Source: Leucobacter chromiiresistens | GTDB taxonomy: Bacteria > Actinomycetota > Actinomycetes > Actinomycetales > Microbacteriaceae | Length of the DNA: 64,000 nt | Direction of reading: 5' to 3' | NCBI RefSeq assembly: GCF_900102345.1 | Contig: NZ_FNKB01000001.1 | Span: forward strand, 1,178,001 to 1,242,000 | In this document: positions 53,931 to 61,211 of the stretch, one piece after another | How the letters are laid out: every line of letters starts with the position of its first letter | Numbering within the stretch: the first letter of the stretch is position 1 | Notes under the pieces: model-generated | What the model was told of the DNA's origin: nothing | What the model saw: the letters and a program-made list of their open reading frames with translations, nothing else | Database searches by the model: none | Position numbers and translations under genes: made by a program

Positions 53931-55601
53931 TCACCGATGCGCGGGCGCGCCGTCCACGTACGTCGCCACGACGTCGATCGCTGCGAGCTCCTGGGCCGAG
54001 AGGGCGAGCGGATCGGCGCCGAACACGGTGAAGGCCGCCCGCGCTCCGGGACGGATCACGCCCTCATCGTCCGAGCCGATGGCGCGCGCCGCGTGCGAGG
54101 TGTAGCCCTCGAGCGCCTGGCGCACGGTGAGCGCCTGCTCGGGCTGAATGGGGGCGAGCTCGGGGCGCGCCACCGGGAAGCGCAGGATCGACTCGGCCAT
54201 CATCACCCGCGGGTCGTACGGCGTGACCGGCCAATCGCTGCCGAGCGCGAGCACGGCGCCCGAGTCGCGGATGTCGCGGCAGCGCCAGCCGTGCGCCGCC
54301 CGCTCCTCCCCGAGGCGCACCGACCAGTTGTCGGTGCGGTCGGCGCGCGTGTGCCGGGTTCCGTGGATGGGCTGCATGCTGGCGGCGACGCCGAGCCGGG
54401 CGAAGCGCGGCACCGTGCCGTCGGGGATCGTCTCGATGTGCTCGATGCGGTGCGCGGATCGCCGGGCGGCGTCGCCGAGCGACTCGATGGCGTCGAGCAC
54501 GAATGCGACGCCCTGATCGCCGATCGCGTGCGTCGCCGTTGCGATTCCGCGCTCGGCGAAGAAGCGGAGCGCTGCGCGGTAGGCCTCGGGGTCGGTCCAG
54601 ATGGAGCGGCGGCCCTGCCCGTAGCAGTCGGGTTCGTGCAGCCAGGCCGACCCGTTGTCGACGGTGCCATCGATCATGAACTTCACGCCCTCGACGCGCC
54701 ACCTGCGGCCGTGCAGGCCCTGCACCGCCGCGATCTGCTCCAGCGCCTCCTGCGTCGACCCCGGCGGCACCATCGGCGAGAAGCGGAGCCGGATCGGCAG
54801 GTCGCCGCGCGACTCCAGAATCTCGAGCACTTCGCGGCTGCCGGGGTGGAAGTCCATGACGTGCGTGCCGGTGATGCCGCTCGCCGCCATCCCGTCGAGC
54901 ACGACCGCGAGGCGATCGGCGAGCTCCTCGTGGCTCTCCGCGGGAATGCGATCCAGCACGAGGTCCATGGCGGCGAGCTCCAGCAGATACCCGGTGGGCG
55001 CGCCGTGCTCGTCGACGCCGACGGCCGACTCGTCGCGGAAGGTCTCGCGACCGGTGAGGCCGATCGCCTCGATGCCGGCGCTGTTGATCACCGCGGAGTG
55101 CGCGTCGCGCAGGCGGAGGAATGCGGGGTGGCCGTCGGCCGCCTCGTCGAAGAGCCTGCCGGTGAACCCGGTCTCGGTGAAGAGGTTCGGGTCGGTGCCC
55201 CAGCCGAAGATCCACGCGCCGGGGGCGGCGTCGGCCGCCGCGGCGGCGATGCGATCCTGCGCCTCGGCGAGCGTCAGGTCGGTGAGCTGCACGCCTCGGG
55301 TCAGCTCGAGCCCGAAGACGATGTGCGTGTGCCCGTCGACCAGGCCCGGCACGAGCGTGGCGCCGGGGTGCTCGGAGATCACGGTGCCGTCGCCGACGTG
55401 CGCGCTCAGTTCCTCGCGCCGGCCGACGCCGATGACGCGGCCGTCGCGGATGGCGACGGCGTTCGGGGCGGCGTTCGCGGCGGTGTTCGCGGCGGCATCG
55501 TCGGGGGCCTCGGTGAACGTGTGGACGCGGTCTGCGACGATCAGCCGGTCGGCGATGCCGGCGACTGCTGCGGGGAGCTGGGAGGGGGATGCGTGGGTCA
55601 T
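53931..55601 (-). CDS. Amidohydrolase family 3 (YtcJ-like) protein (third)
   Basis: This 556-residue enzyme has the metal motifs H91 and H93 (GLVDGHTHIVFG), K of GVKFMIDGT, H of ATHAIGDQ, H of HRIEHIET and D of LGSDWPV. A low-complexity AAANTAANAAPNA stretch lies at about residues 36-48. The ATG at 55601 follows GGAG. It is the second gene after the MFS transporter (13-bp gap), so the transporter likely brings its substrate. The final residues and stop come from the palindromic repeat. Confidence 0.87.
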   Translation of the reverse strand: MTHASPSQLPAAVAGIADRLIVADRVHTFTEAPDDAAANTAANAAPNAVAIRDGRVIGVGRREELSAHVGDGTVISEHPGATLVPGLVDGHTHIVFGLELTRGVQLTDLTLAEAQDRIAAAAADAAPGAWIFGWGTDPNLFTETGFTGRLFDEAADGHPAFLRLRDAHSAVINSAGIEAIGLTGRETFRDESAVGVDEHGAPTGYLLELAAMDLVLDRIPAESHEELADRLAVVLDGMAASGITGTHVMDFHPGSREVLEILESRGDLPIRLRFSPMVPPGSTQEALEQIAAVQGLHGRRWRVEGVKFMIDGTVDNGSAWLHEPDCYGQGRRSIWTDPEAYRAALRFFAERGIATATHAIGDQGVAFVLDAIESLGDAARRSAHRIEHIETIPDGTVPRFARLGVAASMQPIHGTRHTRADRTDNWSVRLGEERAAHGWRCRDIRDSGAVLALGSDWPVTPYDPRVMMAESILRFPVARPELAPIQPEQALTVRQALEGYTSHAARAIGSDDEGVIRPGARAAFTVFGADPLALSAQELAAIDVVATYVDGAPAHR

Positions 55602-55614
55602 GCGGGTCTCCGGA

Positions 55615-56877
55615 TCAGTGCTGCTGGACGGGCGCGGTGTCGGGCTGCGCGGCCGCGGCCTTGGCGACGGGCACCGCGGTGGTGTTGCCCTGCTCGAACT
55701 TGCGGCTACGGCGTGCGATGACGAAGAGCGCCGCGGCGAAGATCGCGCTGGGAATGGACACGGTGATGGCGTACTGCAGCGGGGTGAGCAGGCCGACGAG
55801 CTGGCCGCCGACGAGGGGGCCGAACGCGACGCCGGCGAGGTAGAAGCCCGAGACGAGCACTCCGGTGCGCCCGGTGACGTCCATGATCGCGGCGAGCCCG
55901 GTGTACAGCACGAGGATCGCGCCGTACATGACGCCCCAGACGAGGATCGAGACGGTGTACGCGAGCGGCGTCGTGCTCGTGACCATGATGAACTTGGTGA
56001 TCGTGCTGATCGCGATGATGAGCGCGAACGACCAGCTGCGTCCGAGCCAGCGCAGCGCGAGGGGGGCGAGCAGTGCGCCGACGAGCCCTCCGAGCACCTT
56101 GCCCGCGAGCAGCGAGCTGTTCGTCTCGGGCCCGATGTCCGACTGCTGCGCGAGCACGCTGGTCATCGAGTACACCATGTCCTCGGTGAGCGACCAGAGC
56201 AGGATCGACACGGCGAACACCAGCGCCGCGGCGCCGACGGTGCGTCGCACCCGACCGTCGCCGGTGTCGACGGCCCCGGTGGCGTCGAGTGCGCTGGCGG
56301 GGAGATTGGGCAGGCCGCCGGCGAGGAGGAGGCCGAAGACGCCCAGCGCGGCGATCACGATGAGCACGGTGCGCAGGTCGTTGTGGAAGACCGGCGCGAT
56401 CGCGAGGAGGGCGGCGGCGCCGAGCCGGTTGATCACCATGATGCTGGTGACGGTGCGGTCGGGGTTGCGGGTCGATGAGGCCGCGGCGGTGCCGGTCGCG
56501 ATCATGATGCCGGCGCCGATGCCGCCGACGATGAGGCCGATCATCACCGACGGGGTGGTGAGGACGGCCGCCGGGAAGCCGTAGCCGAGCACCATGAGCA
56601 CGAGGCCGATGCGGCCGAGCTTGGGGCGGTCGGCGCGGGCGATGAACCGGTTGGTGACGAACATGGCGAGCGCGGAGCCCGCCGTCATTCCGGTGGCGAG
56701 CGCACCGGCGGCGGCGATGTCGACGCCGAGATCCTGCACCATCGCGGCGATGAGCACGGGCACGAGGTTCGCCGCCATGAGCGCGAACACCCAGGTGCCG
56801 ACGAAGCCGAAGACGACTCTGCCGGTGAGAGCGGCGAGGCCGCTCGCGGCGGCGTTCGGGGGCGAGATGTTCGACAT
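55615..56877 (-). CDS. MFS transporter
   Basis: This 420-residue protein has about twelve hydrophobic segments and fits the major facilitator superfamily. An MFS motif-A-like loop is FVTNRFIARADRPKLGRIG near residue 75. The N-terminus is short and polar, and a hydrophilic 30-residue tail ends it. The ATG at 56877 has AAGGAG upstream. It leads an operon with the amidohydrolase and is divergent from the LacI gene, with a perfect palindrome between them. Confidence 0.88.
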   Translation of the reverse strand: MSNISPPNAAASGLAALTGRVVFGFVGTWVFALMAANLVPVLIAAMVQDLGVDIAAAGALATGMTAGSALAMFVTNRFIARADRPKLGRIGLVLMVLGYGFPAAVLTTPSVMIGLIVGGIGAGIMIATGTAAASSTRNPDRTVTSIMVINRLGAAALLAIAPVFHNDLRTVLIVIAALGVFGLLLAGGLPNLPASALDATGAVDTGDGRVRRTVGAAALVFAVSILLWSLTEDMVYSMTSVLAQQSDIGPETNSSLLAGKVLGGLVGALLAPLALRWLGRSWSFALIIAISTITKFIMVTSTTPLAYTVSILVWGVMYGAILVLYTGLAAIMDVTGRTGVLVSGFYLAGVAFGPLVGGQLVGLLTPLQYAITVSIPSAIFAAALFVIARRSRKFEQGNTTAVPVAKAAAAQPDTAPVQQH

Positions 56878-56905
56878 GGGACTCCTTCGTCGCGTGCGGT
56901 GTGCG

Positions 56906-56938
56906 TGCGGGAACGTTCCCGCAACGACAGCAAATATA
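56906..56938 (-). promoter_or_regulatory. Perfect 18-bp palindrome and -10 box of the MFS-amidohydrolase operon
   Basis: TGCGGGAACGTTCCCGCA at 56906-56923 is a perfect palindrome centred on CG, as in LacI operators. TATATT on the minus strand (56933-56938) is a strong -10 box, placing the start of transcription at the edge of the palindrome. A bound LacI protein would block initiation of the MFS gene. Confidence 0.75.
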
Positions 56939-57006
56939 CGTCCCGCGGGGGCGCCGCGCAAGTCCCCGACGCCCCCACAACCGCCCGGCGCACCTACACT
57001 GAGGCT

Positions 57007-57990
57007 ATGGCGAGCAGCGTTCCGGGTGTGACGATCGTCGACATCGCGCAGGCGCTCGGCATCTCGAAGACCGCGGTCTCGGCCGCCCTCCACGGGAGCG
57101 GGCGCGTCTCCGAGGCCACGCGGTCCCGAGTGCTCGCCCAAGCCGAGGCGATGGGGTACGTCTCGAACCGCGCCGCGCAACGCCTGCGCGGCGGGCGGCA
57201 CGGCGCCATCGGTCTCAGCGTGCCGCACGACGTGCGCGAGCTCTCGTTCTACATGGAGCTCGCCTTCGGCGCAGCGGCCGCCGCCTCGGAGGCCGGAAGC
57301 GACCTGCTGCTCCTCGCCGACACGGGCCGCGGGGCCGCCCGCAGACCCAGCACCGACGGCGTGATCGTCGTCGATCCCACGCCCGCCGCGTTCCCGCGCC
57401 TCGTGGAGCGCGTCGGCCCGGTTCCCCTGGTCTCCGTCGGCGAATACGTCGGCCCCGATCAGGATCGGGTCTCGGCCTGGATCGCGGCCGACCATCGATC
57501 GCTCATCGCCGAGGCGCTCGACGCGCTGACCGACGAGGGGGTCGTCGCGCCCGCGCTCGTCGCACTGCCAGCCGACCGCGAGCCCGCCTGGGCGCACGAC
57601 GTCGCCGAGGGCTACCGCGCCTGGTGCGCCGCCCACGGGGCGTCGCCGCTGCTGCTGCGGTCGGTGCTCGACCCCTCCGAAGCCGAGCTGCGCGCCACGA
57701 TGCAGCGGGCCGTCGACGCCCGCTGCGACGGCATCGTCTGGGTGGCCCAGGGCCTCGTGCTCCGCGCGCTCGCCGCCCAATCGACCGAGGATCGCGCTGC
57801 GGCCCCCGCACCCCGGCTCACCATGGCGACGATGGCCGCCGAGCCCGGGGCTCCGGGGGTCACCGGGGTGGATCTCCGGGCCCGCGAATACGGCCGCTCG
57901 GCCGTCAGGCTGCTCCTCAGGGTGCTCGACGGGGCGGTCGCCCCGGGCACGCACGAGGTGCACGACGCCCGGGTGATCCGCCCCGCGTGA
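57007..57990 (+). CDS. LacI family transcriptional regulator (third)
   Basis: This 327-residue regulator opens VTIVDIAQALGISKTAVSAALHGSG and has a LacI-type sensor domain with an HDVRELSFYMELAFGA segment. It is not a close paralogue of the other two. The ATG at 57007 has TACACT (56995-57000) ending 6 nt upstream, suggesting a leaderless mRNA. It is divergent from the MFS-amidohydrolase operon, its likely target. Confidence 0.9.
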   Translation: MASSVPGVTIVDIAQALGISKTAVSAALHGSGRVSEATRSRVLAQAEAMGYVSNRAAQRLRGGRHGAIGLSVPHDVRELSFYMELAFGAAAAASEAGSDLLLLADTGRGAARRPSTDGVIVVDPTPAAFPRLVERVGPVPLVSVGEYVGPDQDRVSAWIAADHRSLIAEALDALTDEGVVAPALVALPADREPAWAHDVAEGYRAWCAAHGASPLLLRSVLDPSEAELRATMQRAVDARCDGIVWVAQGLVLRALAAQSTEDRAAAPAPRLTMATMAAEPGAPGVTGVDLRAREYGRSAVRLLLRVLDGAVAPGTHEVHDARVIRPA

Positions 57991-57991
57991 T

Positions 57992-59062
57992 TCAGGCCGC
58001 GGCGAGCAGCTCCCGCACCCGCGGCATCACCGCTGCGGCGTAGAGCTCGACGCTCTCCATGAGCTGCCGGTGGGGCATCGTGCCGTTGGCGTACTTGAGG
58101 TCGAACCGATCGGCCCCCAGCGTGCGCACCGTCGCGGCGATGCGCTGGGCGACCGTCTCGGGCGAGCCGACGTAGAGCGATCCGGTGTCTGCCTCGCGCT
58201 CGAACTCGGCTCGCGTGGTGCGAGGCCAGCCGCGTTCGGCCCCGATGCGGTTGCGGTTCGCCTCGAAGTGCGGCCACAGCTGCTCGCGCGCCTCCGCATC
58301 GGTCGCCGCGACGTGCCCGGGGGAGTGCACGCCGAGCGGCATCGGGGCGCGGCCGAGTTCCGCCTGCGCTCGCCGGTACAGATCGGCGAACGGGGTGAAG
58401 CGAGACGGGTCGCCGCCGATGATGGCGAGCATCATCGGAATGCCGGTGCGCACCGAGCGCACCACCGATTCGGGGCTGCCGCCGACCCCGATCCAGGCGC
58501 GCACGCCGTCGGGCTGCTCCGTCTTCGGGTAGACGTGCTGGTCGACGAGCGGGGCGCGGTGCCGGCCCGACCACGTCACCGGATCCTCCTCGCGCAGGCG
58601 GGCGAACAGGTCGAGCTTCTCGGTGAACAGCGCCTCGTAGTCGTCGAGGTCGTAGCCGAAGAGCGGGAACGACTCGATGAACGACCCGCGGCCGAGCACC
58701 GCCTCAGCGCGCCCCGAGCTCACCGCGTCGAGCGTGGCGAAGCGCTCGTACACCCGCACGGGGTCGTCGCTCGAGAGCACGGTCACCCCGGTGCCGAGCA
58801 GGATGCGCTCCGTGCACCCCGCGATCGCGGCGAGCACGATCTCGGGCGATGTGAGCGCGAAGTCGTCGCGGTGGTGCTCGCCGAGCGTGATCGCGTCGAC
58901 GCCCAGCCGGTCGGCGAGCACCGCCTGCTCCACGACGTCGCGCAGCACCTGCGCGTGCGTGGCGCGCTCGCCCGCGTCGTCGACGGTGACGTCGCCGAAC
59001 GTGTCGAGGCCGAGAACGAGCTGGTCGGGGGTGGCGCCGGCGACGGCGCGGAGTGCGGTCAT
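57992..59062 (-). CDS. LLM-class flavin-dependent oxidoreductase
   Basis: This 356-residue protein fits the luciferase-like monooxygenase family (TIM barrel using FMN or F420). Blocks include LADRLGVDAITLGEHHRDDFALTSP, GRAEAVLGRGSFIESF and ANGTMPH near the C-terminus. The substrate is unknown. The ATG at 59062 has no strong ribosome binding site. It ends one base after the LacI gene ends on the other strand. The proximity to amidohydrolases hints at oxidation of an imported compound, but that is only context. Confidence 0.9.
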   Translation of the reverse strand: MTALRAVAGATPDQLVLGLDTFGDVTVDDAGERATHAQVLRDVVEQAVLADRLGVDAITLGEHHRDDFALTSPEIVLAAIAGCTERILLGTGVTVLSSDDPVRVYERFATLDAVSSGRAEAVLGRGSFIESFPLFGYDLDDYEALFTEKLDLFARLREEDPVTWSGRHRAPLVDQHVYPKTEQPDGVRAWIGVGGSPESVVRSVRTGIPMMLAIIGGDPSRFTPFADLYRRAQAELGRAPMPLGVHSPGHVAATDAEAREQLWPHFEANRNRIGAERGWPRTTRAEFEREADTGSLYVGSPETVAQRIAATVRTLGADRFDLKYANGTMPHRQLMESVELYAAAVMPRVRELLAAA

Positions 59063-59162
59063 GCCGGTGGCAACGCTGCGCGGACGCCCGCTATTCCGCG
59101 GGGCGGGCGGCGCGGTGGCGCCGGCGGGCGGTGCGGTGGCGCTGGCGGGCGGTGCGCCGCGA
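59063..59162. repeat. 21-bp tandem duplication in a short spacer
   Basis: Two 21-bp units at 59112-59132 and 59133-59153 differ at a single base (GCGGTGGCG core). They lie between the YrdB-like gene's 3' end and the LLM gene's start. No gene is seen here. Confidence 0.7.
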
Positions 59163-59531
59163 CTACCCGCGGCGGCTCGACGCGATGAAGCCGATGGCGG
59201 CGGCGGCGACGCCGAAGGCCGCGGCCCCGACCCAGTGCACGCCGAGCGCGAGGAGCGCGGCGACGGCGGCGGCGATGAGGCAGAGCTCGAACAGCGCCTG
59301 CGCGAAGCGGTCGACGCGCAGCACCGGCTTCGGCGAGAGGAAGAGCGCCCACAGCAGCACGGCGAGCACGAACAGGCCGAGGCCGGTGAGGATGCCCGGG
59401 AACGGCCGCGGCCAGGCGAGGAACCCCCACACCGTGACGATCACGATGGCGGCGAGCTGGAACAGTCCGCGCGCGAGCTGGAGCGCCGGGCGGGCGGTGT
59501 GCGGGGCGGGTGCTGGGGAACTACTGGTCAC
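59163..59531 (-). CDS. Small membrane protein, YrdB/DUF2568-like
   Basis: This 122-residue protein has four hydrophobic segments (FQLAAIVIVTVWGFLAW, LGLFVLAVLLWALFL, FELCLIAAAVAALLAL and the last from VGAAAFGVAAAAIGFI) and a conserved LSPKPVLR loop. It resembles the YrdB/DUF2568 family, whose function is unknown. The start is GTG at 59531; TAGACT on the minus strand (59538-59543) ends 6 nt upstream, suggesting a leaderless mRNA. Confidence 0.75.
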   Translation of the reverse strand: MTSSSPAPAPHTARPALQLARGLFQLAAIVIVTVWGFLAWPRPFPGILTGLGLFVLAVLLWALFLSPKPVLRVDRFAQALFELCLIAAAVAALLALGVHWVGAAAFGVAAAAIGFIASSRRG

Positions 59532-59885
59532 CGGCCCAGTCTACCGTCCGCCTTCCGCACCGCCGCCCGCCGCCCCGCCCGCCCACCGCCGCCCCTCCCG
59601 CCCACCGCCGCTCCCCCCGCCCACCGCCGTCCCGGCTCGCCCGCCCACCGCCGTCACGGCCCGCCCTTTGCGAGAGGGGTCATTTCGGGAGGGTGTTGCT
59701 CTCGACAGCGAAGGCGACACGCTCCGAAAGTGACCCCGCTGCGGTGGGGGCGGGCGCTGGGCGGCGGTGGTTCAGCGCGGAGACGCGCGAGTGGTTCATT
59801 CGAGCAACGCTGAATATTGTGATGGCATAGACCACCGTGCCCGCGCTGCGCGACGAGCGACCGCACGACACCGAACCGAGGAGCC
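59532..59885. other. Gene-free spacer with C-rich repeats and hairpin
   Basis: No gene is supported in these 354 bases. The left part (59560-59660) is irregular CCCGCCCACCGCCG repeats; the centre has the hairpin listed separately. The right part has a weak promoter-like TATTGT at 59815-59820 for the next operon, and TTCAGCG (59771-59777) is mirrored by CGCTGAA (59808-59814). Confidence 0.6.
59676..59737. repeat. Long imperfect palindrome
   Basis: GGGGTCATTTCGGGAG at 59676-59691 pairs imperfectly with CTCCGAAAGTGACCCC at 59722-59737, and the inner part (GGGTGT...GACACGC) continues the stem. The sequence is unlike the other palindrome family in the window and reads like a distinct dispersed element. 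Confidence 0.7.
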
Positions 59886-61211
59886 ATGATGACCACGGCG
59901 ACGCTGCGCGTCCTGGACGCGCACGGCGGGTTCTCCGCGCCGCAGCGCGTCGCGTGGAGCGGAGGCCGGTTCACCGCGGTCGGCGCGGACGGCGCCGCGA
60001 GCACCGGCGCCAGCGCAGTGCACTCCACCGCTGCCAACTCCGCCGCCGCCAATACCGCCACCACCACCGCCCCCAACACCGCCCCCACCATCGCCACCAC
60101 CACCCCCGTCATCCCCGCCGACGCCCTGCTGCGAACGGCGGGCTGGATCATCCCGGGCCTCGTCGACGCCCACATCCACGCCGCCTGGCACGCGTTCGAC
60201 GCGGCCGACCGCGCTCGGCTCGACGTGGAGCAGACGCGGCGGGCGACGGCGGAGGCGCTCGCGCGCACGCTGCGCGCCGGGGTGACCAGTGCGCGCGACG
60301 CGGGCGGGTTGAGCGTCGGCGACCGCGACCGCATCCCGGCCGGCGAGCGGCCCCGGGTCGCATGCTCGGTCGCGCTGATCGATCGGGCGCGCGCCGACGC
60401 CGCGGGCGGCCTCGACCGCGCGGTCGAGGCGGTGCTCGAGGCGGGGGCGACGTGGGTGAAGCTGGTCGCGACGGCGGGCGTTGCGGCCCCGGCCGGGGCG
60501 GCGCTCGAGCCGCACTTCTCGGCGGCGGAGTGCGCGTCGGCGGTGCGTCGCGCCGAGTCTGCGGGCGCCGCGGTGATGGTGCACGCGTGGGGCGGCGAGG
60601 CGATCGATTTCGCGGTCGCGGGTGGTGCGGCGAGCATCGAGCACGGCATCTTCCTGACCCCCGAGCAGGCCGCACGGGCCGCGGATGCGGGTACCGTGTT
60701 CGTGCCGACGCTGCGCATCTACCGTCTGGTGCGGGGCATGATCGCGGACGGGCGGCTTCCGCGGGAGTTCGGTCCGCGCGTCGATCGGGCGGTCGCCCGG
60801 CATCCGAACGCGGTGCGCACCGCCCGCGATCACGGCGTCGGCATCGCGCTCGGCACCGATTACGGCACGGCGGCGCAGCACGGCGCGAACCGGCTCGAGT
60901 TCGACGCGCTCGTCGCTGCGGGCCTCAGCGCGCAGGAGGCGCTGGTCGCGGCGACGCGCACGGGTGCCGCGCTGCTCGCCCGGGCGCCACGGGCCCTTCA
61001 GGCGCCGGATCCCGCGGCCCCGAGCGGCGCCGCCCCGACGGGTGCGATCGCGCCCGGTGCGGTCGCCGACGCCGTGCTGCTGTCTCGCGATCCGCGCGAG
61101 CCCGGCGCCCTGTCGAACCCGGCTTCGATCGTCGGCGTGCTGCTCGACGGGCGCCTGATCGATCCGCATCTTCCTTCGTCATCCACTGTTCCCCGAGAGG
61201 ATCTCCCGTGA
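59886..61211 (+). CDS. Imidazolonepropionase/prolidase-like amidohydrolase
   Basis: This 441-residue amidohydrolase is unlike the YtcJ-type enzymes elsewhere in the window. Metal and catalytic residues are H96 and H98 (VDAHIHAAWH), K192 (TWVKLVATAG), H233 (VMVHAWG), H253 (SIEHGIF) and D325 (LGTDYG), as in imidazolonepropionase-like prolidases and aryldialkylphosphatase relatives. Residues 40-75 are a low-complexity Ala/Thr/Asn stretch that may be a disordered insertion. The ATG at 59886 follows GGAG. It overlaps the binding-protein gene by 4 bases, so it is part of that import operon. Confidence 0.88.
   Translation: MMTTATLRVLDAHGGFSAPQRVAWSGGRFTAVGADGAASTGASAVHSTAANSAAANTATTTAPNTAPTIATTTPVIPADALLRTAGWIIPGLVDAHIHAAWHAFDAADRARLDVEQTRRATAEALARTLRAGVTSARDAGGLSVGDRDRIPAGERPRVACSVALIDRARADAAGGLDRAVEAVLEAGATWVKLVATAGVAAPAGAALEPHFSAAECASAVRRAESAGAAVMVHAWGGEAIDFAVAGGAASIEHGIFLTPEQAARAADAGTVFVPTLRIYRLVRGMIADGRLPREFGPRVDRAVARHPNAVRTARDHGVGIALGTDYGTAAQHGANRLEFDALVAAGLSAQEALVAATRTGAALLARAPRALQAPDPAAPSGAAPTGAIAPGAVADAVLLSRDPREPGALSNPASIVGVLLDGRLIDPHLPSSSTVPREDLP

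Noticed and set aside
59560..59660. Possible CRISPR-like or minisatellite array of C-rich repeats
   Set aside because: Units are 12-16 bases, irregular and without unique spacers, and no cas gene is near. It is simple-sequence expansion.
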